Origin: Lutraria lutraria
Lineage: Eukaryota; Mollusca; Bivalvia; Venerida; Mactridae
Length of the DNA: 64,000 bases
NCBI GenBank assembly: GCA_964023205.1
Contig: OZ026838.1
Span: forward strand, 29,167,843 to 29,231,842
Direction: 5' to 3'
The notes under the pieces are model-generated. The model was given only the letters and a program-made list of their open reading frames with translations, ran no database searches and was not told the DNA's origin. This document shows, piece after piece, positions 22,361 to 34,222 of this stretch. A program made the translations under genes and the position numbers. Position 1 is the first letter of the stretch. Each line of letters begins with the position of its first letter.

Positions 22361-25300
22361 CTTAAAGCATGACCTACCTAAATCCTTAGTTGATTGTTTC
22401 AAGGTTTCTAGTCTGCTTGTGTTCTTAAAGCATGACCTACCTAAATCCTTAGTTGATTATTTCAAGGTTTCTAGTCTGCTTGTGTTCTTAAAGCATGACC
22501 TACCTAAATCCTTAGTTGATTGTTTCAAGGTTTCTAGTCTGCTTGTGTTCTTAAAGCATGACCTACCTAAATCCTTAGTTGATTATTTCAAGGTTTCTAG
22601 TCTGCTTGTGTTCTTAAAGCATGACCTACCTAAATCCTTAGTTGATTGTTTCAAGGTTTCTAGTCTGCTTGTGTTCTTAAAGCATGACCTACCTAAATCC
22701 TTAGTTGATTGTTTCAAGGTTTCTAGTCTGCTTGTGTTCTTAAAGCATGACCTACCTAAATCCTTAGTAGATTGTTTCAATGTTTCTAGTCTGCTTGTGT
22801 TCTTAAAGCATGACCTACCTAAATCCTTAGTTGATTGTTTCAAGGTTTCTAGTCTGCTTGTGTTCTTAAAGCATGACCTACCTAAATCCTTAGTTGATTA
22901 TTTCAAGGTTTCTAGTCTGCTTGTGTTCTTAAAGCATGACCTACCTAAATCCTTAGTTGATTGTTTCAAGGTTTCTAGTCTGCTTGTGTTCTTAAAGCAT
23001 GACCTACCTAAATCCTTAGTAGATTGTTTCAAGGTTTCTAGTCTGCTTGTGTTCTTAAAGCATGACCTACCTAAATCCTTAGTAGATTGTTTCAAGGTTT
23101 CTAGTCTGCTTGTGTTCTTAAAGCATGACCTACCTAAATCCTTAGTAGATTGTTTCAAGGTTTCTAGTCTGCTTGTGTTCTTAAAGCATGACCTACCTAA
23201 ATCCTTAGTTGATTATTTCAAGGTTTCTAGTCTGCTTGTGTTCTTAAAGCATGACCTACCTAAATCCTTAGTTGATTGTTTCAAGGTTTCTAGTCTGCTT
23301 GTGTTCTTAAAGCATGACCTACCTAAATCCTTAGTAGATTGTTTCAAGGTTTCTAGTCTGCTTGTGTACTTAAAGCATGACCTACCTAAATCCTTAGTTG
23401 ATTGTTTCAAGGTTTCTAGTCTGCTTGTATTCTTAAAGCATTGGCCTACCTAAATCCTTAGTTGATTGTTTCAAGGTTTCTAGTCTGCTTGTATTCTTAA
23501 AGCATTGGCCTACCTAAATCCTTAGTTGATTGTTTCAAGGTTTCTAGTCTGCTTGTATTCTTAAAGCATTGGCCTACCTAAATCCTTAGTTGATTGTTTC
23601 AAGGTTTCTAGTCTGCTTGTGTTCTTAAAGCATGACCTACCTAAATCCTTAGTTGATTGTTTCAAGGTTTCTAGTCTGCTTGTATTCTTAAAGCATGACC
23701 TACCTAAATCCTTAGTTGATTGTTTCAAGGTTTCTAGTCTGCTTGTGTTCTTAAAGCATGACCTACCTAAATCCTTAGTTGATTGTTTCAAGGTTTCTAG
23801 TCTGCTTGTGTTCTTAAAGCATGACCTACCTAAATCCTTAGTTGATTGTTTCAAGGTTTCTAGTCTGCTTGTGTTCTTAAAGCATGACCTACCTAAATCC
23901 TTAGTTGATTGTTTCAAGGTTTCTAGTCTGCTTGTGTTCTTAAAGCATTGGCCTACCTAAATCCTTAGTTGATTGTTTCAAGGTTTCTAGTCTGCTTGTG
24001 TTCTTAAAGCATTGGCCTACCTAAATCCTTAGTTGATTGTTTCAAGGTTTCTAGTCTGCTTGTGTTCTTAAAGCATGACCTACCTAAATCCTTAGTTGAT
24101 TGTTTCAAGGTTTCTAGTCTGCTTGTGTTCTTAAAGCATGACCTACCTAAATCCTTAGTAGATTGTTTCAAGGTTTCTAGTCTGCTTGTGTTCTTAAAGC
24201 ATGACCTACCTAAATCCTTAGTTGATTGTTTCAAGGTTTCTAGTCTGCTTGTGTTCTTAAAGCATGACCTACCTAAATCCTTAGTAGATTGTTTCAAGGT
24301 TTCTAGTCTGCTTGTGTTCTTAAAGCATGACCTACCTAAATCCTTAGTTGATTGTTTCAAGGTTTCTAGTCTGCTTGTGTTCTTAAAGCATGACCTACCT
24401 AAATCCTTAGTTGATTGTTTCAAGGTTTCTAGTCTGCTTGTGTTCTTAAAGCATGACCTACCTAAATCCTTAGTAGATTGTTTCAAGGTTTCTAGTCTGC
24501 TTGTGTTCTTAAAGCATGACCTACCTAAATCCTTAGTTGATTGTTTCAAGGTTTCTAGTCTGCTTGTGTTCTTAAAGGATGACCTACCTAAATCCTTAGT
24601 AGATTGTTTCAAGGTTTCTAGTCTGCTTGTGTTCTTAAAGCATGACCTACCTAAATCCTTAGTAGATTGTTTCAAGGTTTCTAGTCTGCTTGTGTTCTTA
24701 AAGCATGACCTACCTAAATCCTTAGTTGATTGTTTCAAGGTTTCTAGTCTGCTTGTGTTCTTAAAGCATGACCTACCTAAATCCTTAGTAGATTGTTTCA
24801 AGGTTTCTAGTCTGCTTGTGTTCTTAAAGCATGACCTACCTAAATCCTTAGTTGATTGTTTCAAGGTTTCTAGTCTGCTTGTGTTCTTAAAGCATGACCT
24901 ACCTAAATCCTTAGTTGATTGTTTCAAGGTTTCTAATCTGCTTGTGTTCTTAAAGCATGACCTACCTAAATCCTTAGTTGATTGTTTCAAGGTTTCTAGT
25001 CTGCTTGTGTTCTTAAAGCATGACCTACCTAAATCCTTAGTAGATTGTTTCAAGGTTTCTAGTCTGCTTGTGTTCTTAAAGCATGACCTACCTAAATCCT
25101 TAGTTGATTGTTTCAAGGTTTCTAGTCTGCTTGTGTTCTTAAAGCATGACCTACCTAAATCCTTAGTTGATTGTTTCAAGGTTTCTAGTCTGCTTGTGTT
25201 CTTAAAGCATGACCTACCTAAATCCTTAGTAGATTGTTTCAAGGTTTCTAGTCTGCTTGTGTTCTTAAAGCATGACCTACCTAAATCCTTAGTTGATTGT

Positions 25301-25843
25301 TTCAAGGTTTCTAGTCTGCTTGTGTTCTTAAAGCATGACCTACCTAAATCCTTAGTTGATTGTTTCAAGGTTTCTAGTCTGCTTGTGTTCTTAAAGCATG
25401 ACCTACCTAAATCCTTAGTTGATTGTTTCAAGGTTTCTAGTCTGCTTGTGTTCTTAAAGCATGACCTACCTAAATCCTTAGTTGATTGTTTCAAGGTTTC
25501 TAGTCTGCTTGTGTTCTTAAAGCATGACCTACCTAAATCCTTAGTTGATTGTTTCAAGGTTTCTAGTCTGCTTGTGTTCTTAAAGCATGACCTACCTAAA
25601 TCCTTAGTTGATTGTTTTAAGGTTTCTAGTCTGCTTGTGTTCTTAAAGCATGACCTACCTAAATCCTTAGTTGATTGTTTCAAGGTTTCTAGTCTGCTTG
25701 TGTTCTTAAAGCATGACCTACCTAAATCCTTAGTTGATTGTTTCAAGGTTTCTAGTCTGCTTGTGTTCTTAAAGCATGACCTACCTAAATCCTTAGTTGA
25801 TTGTTTCAAGGTTTCTAGTCTGCTTGTGTTCTTAAAGGATGAC
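22361..25843 (+). repeat. 63-bp minisatellite, 55 full units plus a partial one
   Basis: The unit begins 'cttaaagcatgacctaccta' and ends 'tctagtctgcttgtgtt'. Fifty units are 63 bp. Five are 64 bp, with 'cattggccta' instead of 'catgaccta': units 18-20 (from 23432) and 26-27 (from 23939). Together they give exactly the 3470 bp from 22361 to 25830, followed by a partial unit. Other variants are scattered: a T/A in 'agttgat/agtagat', a G/A in 'gattgttt/gattattt', and singletons. Since 63 is a multiple of three and the unit lacks stops in one frame per strand, long open frames arise on both strands. On the plus strand they are broken only by the 64-bp units. On the minus strand the 'gattattt' variant creates TAA. 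These frames have no codon bias, start context or domain that I can recognise, so I treat the array as non-coding, upstream of or within an intron of the gene whose exons start at 27925. Confidence 0.97.
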
Positions 25844-27490
25844 ACTATGAGGCATTGTTTGTTGGCATCAATGTGAAGTAAGGAGGCCATGTGAATGTGA
25901 GTGTGAATTACAATAAACTGTCTCATCAGTAAACATAGATATGCATACTCATTGTATATGCATAAATTAGAATGATAAATATTTAAACGAAACATGATAT
26001 AGTGGAGAAAATTCATTATCCTATTGTTTTAATGGGGACTTTTTAACAAAGTCATGAATTAAAAATGATGGTTGATTTCATGGGTCAACTTTATCTTAAT
26101 GTGATTAAAATTCAACTCATGATTTTTATATTCTTGTTTAGTCTTGAAAATAATGACAACTGCTATATTTAGAATTCTGCTAAGTCTGCAGCTTTTCTTG
26201 AGAGATATTTTTGACTGGTCTGTTGAAAATAGTTGTCACAAATTGTATAAATGTTTTATTTGCTTTAATATACATATACATTTTTTTGTTGTACTTGTTT
26301 TAAAGCTTTTGTGCCTCCATGACAATTGTTATATAACCTTGAGTGACTTCAGTTTCACAATGTAGGAATATTATTCCTCTGCAGCAGCAATATTTTATGT
26401 TTTCTACTTAAGTGTCATGTAAATTGTTAACCAAGTTACTACGGGAACATTTTTTTATTAAATTTTGGCTCTTAAGTTTTGTTTAAAAAAAGGTTAAATC
26501 TGTAGATAAAAATATTTCAAGGCTAAATGCACTCATTCACTTTATACAGAAGGATTTTATTTGTCATTTTCGTGGGAGTAAGAAAATTATATTTTAAATT
26601 GGAATTAATGCAAATGCAAGGTATCCCTGCTGTTGACTCCCAAACCCACAGCTTATATAGATGATTTGCCTTGAATCCTTTGAAATAAGGGTGAATGAGT
26701 ATAAGCTTAGTGCAAGTTTATGAATCTGGAAATAATGAATAAATCTGAATTTATAAGCAGATTTCTTTACTACAAAGGAATAAAACTGTACCCTTGTTGT
26801 GCATGTAATGAGCTTTGTACATTATACGAGACACTTTCTCTGTTTTCTTACTGCGTCCTTATTGTATGAAATATAATGAATAAATATCTTCATCACAATC
26901 TATGTGATAGTTAAGATGATATTATTATAATTGATAAACATCTTCATTGTAAATCATTTGATGCAGGCGCCTGCCGTTCATATGGTAATGAAGTGTTCAG
27001 TGCTGTACCAAATGTGTACCTGACTGTGCAAAGTTTTTGCCCCATAAAAGTAGAAGATAATCTTGATTAATTCATACTTTCACCAGCTCTATTTTGACTT
27101 ATATTTACTGCTGGAATATTAAGGCCTAAATAAGTTATTTGTTTGACAGGTTGTAGGACAGGTAACCTGAGAAACAAATAAAAAATGTATATGCATTAGC
27201 TGAAATATATGCAATATTCATTTCTGTATTTATTTGTCAATGATTGGAATGCACTTAAATGCATGTTGTGTGTGACAAAGAAATAACAGGATTGTTGATT
27301 ATTCAATAAATCAAAGTAAATCTGTAAATAAGAAACCTTTTATTCAGAAACCGCTTATATTTTTTCTGAGCTGGCCGTTTGATTACAATTACAGCCGATA
27401 TTACTTGGGGGTATTGCTAAGCCCTCCCTTATCTCCTGGGCATGCATGTGAACCTGACCGTCTGACCATTAAATTAAAAATGATAATAAT
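25844..27490. other. Non-coding AT-rich stretch
   Basis: No exon with a usable acceptor and donor is seen. A motif 'gatgcaggcgcctgccg' near 26960 looks like a splice acceptor by chance, but no exon can be built behind it. Confidence 0.45.
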
Positions 27491-27564
27491 CGAGGGCTCA
27501 ACACAACACTGTCGTAACTTGTTCTTATTTCCATATGTGTTACATCACTGTTGCGTTGAACCTT
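27491..27564. mobile_element. Foldback MITE, CGAGGGCTCA family, copy 1
   Basis: 'cgagggctcaacacaacact' at the left is mirrored by 'cactgttgcgttgaacct' at the right, with an AT-rich centre. It is the same family as the better preserved copy at 45092-45167; this copy has lost the final bases of the right arm. Confidence 0.75.
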
Positions 27565-27924
27565 CAATTTCTTTACATTTGTTGCCAATGGTCATTCTGT
27601 GTAGAATAGTCTTCTTGTCATTTGTTGCTATATACAGTTGTCAATAGTCTCTCATGCTGTATTTAAAAATGAAATCAGGTGCAAAAATTGGTCTCTTAGG
27701 GTTTGCAGATTGGTAATTATAATGCACTCGATTATTCTAGCTTCAGCTTCTCATTTAACAAAAATTGGGTCTATTACAGAACCAAGTTTATAAGAAGATA
27801 AATATGTGAACAGGATTTAATACAGCGCTTTGTTATTTGATATGAAATTTCATTCTAATTATCACCTGATCCTCTTGATGAATATGGATTTAAATTAGTC
27901 ATATTTTTCTGCTATCTCTGACAG

Positions 27925-28017
27925 GTCGATGTTGAATTGTATAGTAATTTCACTCCATATGACACCATTGGTTGCTCAGCACACCTGAGACAGTCCAGTC
28001 TACCTTTAGATTGCAAG
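27925..28017 (+). CDS. Internal exon candidate A, unknown large gene
   Basis: A 93-nt segment lies between the acceptor 'gctatctctgacag' and the donor 'gtgagt'. Only one frame is open, starting and ending in phase 0. It encodes 31 residues beginning VDVELYSNFTPYD and ending SSLPLDCK. The other two frames contain stops. I do not recognise the family. The next exon candidate downstream on the same strand (34223) also starts in phase 0, so they can join directly. The absence of stops in only 31 codons is modest evidence by itself. The paired consensus splice sites make it credible. Confidence 0.55.
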
Positions 28018-28749
28018 GTGAGTAGATATAAGATGATTAAAATGTTTTTATTTGCCTGTATATACTGTATGATTTGTTGAGACATGTACATTTATCATGT
28101 TTACCTGCATACTGAATGAAAAAATATATTAATATACATCATGTTTTAAACATTAAAGGCCTTTATGGGCTATAAGTTTTCTTTTTTATTATTCTTAGTG
28201 ACTGTTGTAGTAAATTAACATCAAAATTTGATTTGTTTATTTCTTTTTTACAACAATTTTTGCTTCTCTAATGTTTTTTAATGTGCAAAATGCCTTGAAA
28301 CTTATGACTGTCTTATTTGAATAAAGCATTTTTTTTCTAATTTCTGGCAAATAGTATTTATGTGACTGTGTGGCTGTGTTTTTATGCATAAAATCGCCTT
28401 TGATGTTATGAGGTACAACTGTTTCTTGCAATCTGTCATTTTAATAGACGTTTGCATTAATCAGCAGACTTAAGTGTCAACTGTGTTCTAAAATATATCA
28501 TATACAATTACTGCAACATGCATACTCCTGCTTGTAATTAGAAAACATAAGGCTTTAGCTAGAGAATAAAGGATTAGAGCCAATTTCTTTCCTGACTACA
28601 TAATTATAATATGTAAGAAAGAAGATTTCTAGAAAAGAAGCATGTGCAATAAGTTCCATCTTCATCAAAATATAATCTACCCAAAACTTACTTGCGTATT
28701 TTTGTCAAGGCAGTGCACAGCTAGTCTGAACTTGCAGTTAGCAGCCAAT
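28018..28749. other. Presumed intron sequence
   Basis: AT-rich, no repeat family recognised, no other exon seen. Confidence 0.4.
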
Positions 28750-28980
28750 ACCCAGCTAATGTCACTTAAACATCTTAACAACAAGGATCTGGTAGCTAAT
28801 GTCCATTTATCTTAAACAACAAGGATCTTGCAGCTTTAAGTGACTGTGCCCCTTTATCTAAAAAAAAAAAAATTTGCAGCTTAAGAGTAGCTATATATAT
28901 AATGTCCATTAACCTTAATAACGAGGATCTTGCAGCTTGCTGCTTATGTCCCTTTATCTTTAATATCAACAAGGCTCTTA
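28750..28980 (+). repeat. Degenerate tandem repeat, 3-4 units of ~60-85 bp
   Basis: The words 'aacaaggatctt', 'gcagct' and 'atgtccctttatctt' or 'atgtccatt' recur in the same order three to four times, separated by diverged spacers and an A-rich run near 28860. Confidence 0.6.
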
Positions 28981-29007
28981 ATTACGGCTAGTTTTCAATG
29001 CCATTGT

Positions 29008-29175
29008 TTGGAAACTGAACTATAGTTCAGATTTCCATACTAAGCCGTCACTCTCTAGGTGCACATGAATTTTGATATAGTCCAAAGCACTATGTTTTTC
29101 TACATCCGCCATGCAGTTGTTAAACTACTTCCCGTTTCGTGTTTCACTGCAAGTGTATGTAAGTTCAGTTTCCAA
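29008..29175 (-). mobile_element. Complete MITE, TGGAAACTGAA family (inverted orientation)
   Basis: The ends are 'ttggaaactgaac' and 'gttcagtttccaa', a terminal inverted repeat of about 13 bp. Read on the minus strand, the interior ('cttgcagtgaaacacg', 'tgtagaaaaacatagtgctt', 'caaaattcatgtgcacc', 'gagtgacggct') follows the copies at 50025-50190 and 53825-53959. It has no coding capacity. Confidence 0.82.
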
Positions 29176-29744
29176 GAGTACTTTCAGTACTTTGGTTTTG
29201 ACTGAGATCTGACAACAGTCAGCTACCTGCTGACTTACTTAGAGTACACATGCACTCTTAGATGTCAAGAATCTAGGAATTTTACCACCTGGTTTTCCAT
29301 TTCACTACATAGGTGTTTGTATGATAGATACTTGGTAATGTCTGCAGTATGTTTTGTTTGCTAATTAGACATAACAAGAAAAACTTATAATGACCAAGGT
29401 AGATGAATTAAAGAAGCATTGTAGATAATACACATATATTGACAATCATGAGTATTTGTCAAATGAATACATTCATGTATATAGTTCACAAGTACATGGT
29501 AATACCATACCATATATCAATGGAATAAAGTACACTCTAAGTACAAAAATGTACTACCAAATTCACCATAATCTCTGCTATGATGCAACCACATTAAACT
29601 TACTTCTGATGATGTTTCCAATATTATGCCACAACAACTTATCTAGGTCAACATCATAGAACAATGCTTACATTACTTACTTACCTTAAAACAAAAGAGC
29701 AGACAAACACATTCATTCAAACGCGACAGATTACACAACGAATA

Positions 29745-29800
29745 GCCAGTCCAATGGCTGACCAATCAAATGACCGATATCTCCATTAGCCAATCAAATG
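29745..29800. promoter_or_regulatory. Cluster of three CCAAT boxes
   Basis: Within about 55 bp there are gtCCAATgg, gaCCAATca and agCCAATca, the last two in the extended repeats 'gaccaatcaaatgacc' and 'agccaatcaaatggcc'. NF-Y sites of the form CCAATCA are frequent in promoters. The spacing is compatible with a promoter or enhancer, but no first exon can be identified beside it. A donor-like 'AAG-GTAAGTAAG' exists on the minus strand near 29686. Regulatory function is inference only. Confidence 0.3.
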
Positions 29801-30011
29801 GCCAGGATTACCAGAATAGAAATAGACACTATACTATATACCCACAAACAACTATAATAAACTATTACCCATGACTAAAATTTGTCTAGAAAAAAACTGT
29901 TTGTTCCTATATACCTGACCGCAGCTGTAGACTTTATTTGGCCCGAGTAATGATACATCAACTTTCTCGCTTTTTTTGCCTACTGCATGATTTTTAAGGA
30001 CCCCTGCCCAT

Positions 30012-30449
30012 AGGCTCTCGATTCTGTGATTTTTATTTGTTTATAGACATTATTTTTCAATTTAACTCTTAAAACAATGCAAATCTGGCGAAAGAAAAAT
30101 CTTCTATTTTTTCTCTTTATGAGTGTATAAAAAACACCAAGGTAGCGCACTCGCCATTTTTTTGATTGACGGAAGTGACAAAATAAGCGTTGGTCCTGGC
30201 TTTGCTTCTAAAAGCTGTCAAAACATTTAAAGTTGGCACACACTACCACACAAGCAAGGTTCCTGAAAAGCATGTGCAGATTAGAAGGAAAGCCGGGACC
30301 CAGACTTATTTTCATCATTTCCGTCAATTGAAAAAATGGCGAGTGCCCAACTAGGAGTTTTTTATACACTCAATAAGGGGGAAAAATGAAGATTTTTCTT
30401 TCGACAAATTTGCGTACGGTTGTTTAAAGAGTCACAGAATCGAGTGCCT
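30012..30449. mobile_element. Long-inverted-repeat element, ~440 bp
   Basis: The outer ends 'ggctctcgattctgtga' and 'tcacagaatcgagtgcc' are inverted matches. The pairing goes on inward through 'gaaagaaaaatcttc', 'gagtgtataaaaaac', 'gcactcgccattttt' and 'gacggaagtgac', nearly to the centre ('gtcctggctttgcttctaa' versus 'ttagaaggaaagccgggac'). The element is thus two diverged ~200-bp arms with a short middle. There is no gene. A 'tttttaa' near each end may be a remnant target duplication. Confidence 0.82.
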
Positions 30450-31321
30450 TTTTAATGAGCATAAATATAACCAGGAACAAGCATGTTTGTGCCTTAGCAC
30501 AAAACAAAAGTAGTGATATTAGTAAAATATTCATTATTTTCATGTTTGTTATCTTCACTTGTCAGACTGCCATTCAGAAACTAACATCTGGTGAATAAAC
30601 AAAAAAACAAATAATTAATAAACATTTTGTTTCCATTAAGATGTGGAGCAACAAACTGATTCCCAGAGAAAACCCTGATCAATGTTTATTTAACCTTAAT
30701 GCTTTACTTCTTAAGTATTTTAAGCATTTTGTATCTAGTGCTGGAGTATTTTTATTGATATTTGATGCAGCACATTTTTCTTTCAAATGAATACTATTGT
30801 TCTTGAGATGTGATATCAGGTCTTCATCAGGTCTTTGCTGTGTTATGTTCTATAGAATAAACAGTTTACTGCCAGCATTTTAGCTTTCATAAATATTGTG
30901 TTAGAATATCCTGATTGATTAAAATCCCAGGAGTTTCTCACACATGCCTCCTTGTTGGGTCCCTGTATTGGATTAAAAGTCTGGCTGTGCAAATGGTAGG
31001 GGGTTCATTGATGAGTTGTTAACTAATTATTAAAGTGTCAGTTTGTTTTAGATGGGCCTCTGAGATGTTCTGTGGTCCCTTATTAACTAATTATGTGAAC
31101 AAATTGTTAACATTTACAAGTCATGATGTTCCTTGCATTTGGGGAATTTTCATGAGTTTATTTGATTAGCCACTCTAATAAGGGATCTTTCAGGGATTGT
31201 CTGTGGAGGCTATGAATAATGATGTCTGGTTTTTATCAATTCCTGTTTAGCTGTTGTTATTCTATAAATGAACAGTCAAACTCATTCAAAGTTCACAATA
31301 TTGATTTTAACTCATTATCAT
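30450..31321. other. Presumed intron sequence
   Basis: Nothing recognisable is seen. Confidence 0.4.
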
Positions 31322-31700
31322 GCTCCTTTTGAAGGAAAGGGGGGTAAATTGCTTTGCACATGTCGGTTAGTCCGTTCGTAACCATACCTTGTCCAGGCAG
31401 TACAATAATTAGAGAATGATTTGGCCTAAGCTCTTCAACTTTGGTTGGGAGGATTGCCATTACATGTAGATGATCCCTGATTTTGAGGTTATTATGTCAA
31501 AGGTCAAGGTCACAGTGACCTTCAGCACAAAAACCTTGTCTATAGAGAACAATTACATCTTAGCTCTTCAGATTTGGCTGGGAGGTTGGTTATCCCATGT
31601 AGATTACCTCTATTGATTTTAACTTTAATAAGTCAAAGGTCAAGGTCTTACTATCCAGTTGGCTTTAGGAGGCATCCATGTTTAGCAAACACTTCTGGTT
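31322..31700 (+). mobile_element. Dispersed non-autonomous repeat ('caaaggtcaaggtcac' type)
   Basis: The left part 'ccttttgaaggaaagggggg' with 'catgtcggttagtccg', internal 'tcaaaggtcaaggtcacagt' and 'gtcaaaggtcaaggtc', and the right part 'ggaggcatccatgttta' resemble a repeat type that I associate with bivalve genomes. There are about two internal ~125-bp units ('ttggttgggaggattg' and 'ttggctgggaggttgg'). Ends are diverged, and class is uncertain. Confidence 0.5.
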
Positions 31701-31796
31701 TGATTATTGTTTTATGTTTATAAATATACATGTATTTCTATATATTTAAAGAGTTAGATATTAAAATTGTGTCAAGTTAGACGTCTGTGAATGAGC

Positions 31797-32020
31797 TGTT
31801 ATTGTCTCAGACTAGTAATAATTAGCCTTTCTCCACTGTGAGTTCAAATCTCAACTCAAGAACCAGACAATTGCAATTGCGAGGAAGCTGGAAGCTGTCC
31901 AGCTTACTAACATAAGGTTCTATCCAGTTGTCTCCCCCTTCCATGTAAGATGGAGAAGTCACCAAGTGACCCAGGTGACCCAGGCTGCGAGTGCAATGTT
32001 AAGCACCAGCCAAAAAACAA
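31797..32020 (+). mobile_element. tRNA-derived SINE
   Basis: There is a weak A-box region near 31805, a B box 'gtgagttcaaatctc' near 31841, then the body landmarks 'gaggaagctggaagctgtcc', 'ggttctatccagt', 'accaagtgacccaggtgac' and the tail 'gttaagcaccagccaaaaaa'. The body parallels the SINE on the minus strand at 53345-53650. Confidence 0.7.
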
Positions 32021-32850
32021 TTAAACTGTGTCAATGCTAAATGATATGGATCCATTTCCAATTAACACATTGTCTGACTACTTTATCAATTAAGTGTGTA
32101 TACTGTGTAATTAATTACATGATTTATTTTCTACTGTCTATATATTATATTGACAGCCTGAAAATCAATTATACACCACAAAATATTGTCCAATATATCA
32201 TAAGTCAAAAGTTTATTTTCGCTTGAACTATTTGAACTTATTATTTGTTAAATAATTGAAATTTGTTAACGCTATAAGTTTGCATCATTGTACTCGGAAT
32301 GTCTATTTGAATAGAGCTATCAACCATTATTTATATGTTTAAGGACTTGATTTGTATTTCACTTTGTTTAATTTTAGTTTTTGAATCTGTGTTTTGAACA
32401 ATTAATTGATTTTATTAAACAGGTTTTCTGAAGGAAAATACTGGTAATAGATTGGCCAATGTTGGCTATTGGACAGCCACAGTTTCTTCTGTGCATGGTA
32501 ATCTCCTACATTTCTAAATGGATTTCAACCAAACCTTCACAGAATTACTGTCTTTAAGTGCCTGCCACTTGTTCTCTGTGTTTCGATCATGTTTGGCAGA
32601 TTTTTGGTCCTTTATAAGTCTCTAAACTAAAAAGAGGAGATGTGACAAAAAGAATTAACCTACTGATCCGAGATTTTTAATGATGTTAGTGGACATTCAT
32701 TTTTTGGCATAATATTAATGCTGTAAAATGTATACATAAAGAAATTTGTCTTTGAAAAAAATCTTTTTAGATATAAGATTTGAAGTCTCAGAGATGGTGT
32801 TAGTAATATATTGTATAATTCATTCTTGGGGGCCTTAAATCTCAATCCTA
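32021..32850. other. Presumed intron sequence
   Basis: Nothing recognisable is seen. Confidence 0.4.
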
Positions 32851-33097
32851 GGCCATCCTTAAAAAAATGTTTGTTTGCGGTTGAACCGTACCCAGAGAAT
32901 GTTCAATGGTAGGTTGGTAGGAAATATATTTTTTTTACAATTTAATTTTATATCGATTATTGAACCCAAAACACATGTCAGAATGTTATTTTTTATTTGA
33001 AAATTTTTTACCCGAAGGTAAAAAATGTTGGGCTGGGGCCTTTTTGATGAGTTAAAGCAGTGTTACGGCAAACAAAATATTTTTTAAGGATGGCCTT
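32851..33097. mobile_element. Complete MITE with GGCCATCCTTAAAAAA termini
   Basis: The left end 'ggccatccttaaaaaaatg' with 'tttgtttgc' is mirrored by 'ggcaaacaaaatattt' and 'tttaaggatggcc' at the right: TIRs of about 30 bp with few differences. A central palindrome 'ttacccgaaggtaa' lies near 33010. The element is about 247 bp, has no coding capacity, and is possibly flanked by TA. A truncated relative is at 21926-22010. Confidence 0.82.
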
Positions 33098-34222
33098 AGC
33101 TCAACATAATTTAGACTGGAATATTAAAAGTCTGTCAGTTCTAAGTATGATGTCTTGCACTTTATGTTTAATTTATTGCAGTGTGTTAATTATTACTGCA
33201 CATAACATTTATATTATATGTCTGACTTGGTTGATGAATATATCATTCTGAAGATTATTATTACTATCAGTTTTACACGCTTAAAACTTATTTTACAAGG
33301 ACTTATGAAATAAAGTTCTAACCATACACTTATATTAATCATTCAGTGTACTTCCTGCATTGCTTATCAGTTTAATGGCATTCCTTATTAAGTGATTGTG
33401 TAGGTATTGGATATATCTATTATCCTGAGCACAATTTTGTGATTTATTTTGACAAATGAATGCTAGCTCATTGTCTTGAATACTTATAATTAAGTGTGCT
33501 TTTATTCTTTGCTTGCTGTCCCTGGATCATAATTAGAGAAGTTTGTTAAATAGCTTTTAGCCATTTTAGGGCACTTGACCATAATGGAATGGGTGTCAGT
33601 CACTTAATTATAATTATTATATGCCTGTTTATTTGCCTGAGTATTTTTAGGGTCATTTCTAAGGAATAAGGCTGAAATTGAGAAAAAGATACATCAGATG
33701 AAATAAGTATTTTTCTCTCATCATAGTCGTATGAGTTGTTCAACAAAAGACTCACTCAGAGAACTTAAATTCTCAAGGCCAAATCAGTTTGGAAAACTAA
33801 AATACTGAAAGCAATTTTTTTATTAACTGCATAGAAGTTTACTCACAGAGTATGATTTTCTACCTGAGGTGTTCCAGTTTAGATATTTTAATTGCATACA
33901 TATCAATTGAGCTTCCGAAGGTCTTCCATCTCATTTACTGCATTGTGATTGACTTACTTAGTGATCTAATTAATGTAGTTTTCACAATTATGATTATGCT
34001 TGTTTTCATTAATCAGATTGGTGCTGACATTATAAATAAGCAAAACATATCAATAATGAATATATTTATCTCATAGACATCCATCTCATTGTTGGTAATT
34101 TATGCATTCTTCTCACCTATATTAATTTTATAGCCTAAATAATATGATACGTGAATAATATTTTCTTCTTAAACTGTTTTGCCTTTCGACATCTCGACCC
34201 GTTCTCTCAATTTTATTTTTAG
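33098..34222. other. Presumed intron sequence
   Basis: No repeat family or additional exon is seen. The last 30 bases form a strong polypyrimidine tract before the acceptor at 34221-34222. Confidence 0.4.

Noticed and set aside
22361..25843. CRISPR-like array
   Set aside because: The repeats are head-to-tail with no variable spacers, and the sequence is eukaryotic in character.
22308..25876. Repeat-protein genes on either strand (frames of 381, 604 and 670 codons)
   Set aside because: They follow automatically from a 63-bp unit without stops. Both strands are open equally, variants break the minus frame with TAA and the 64-bp units break the plus frame, and no splice or start context supports translation.
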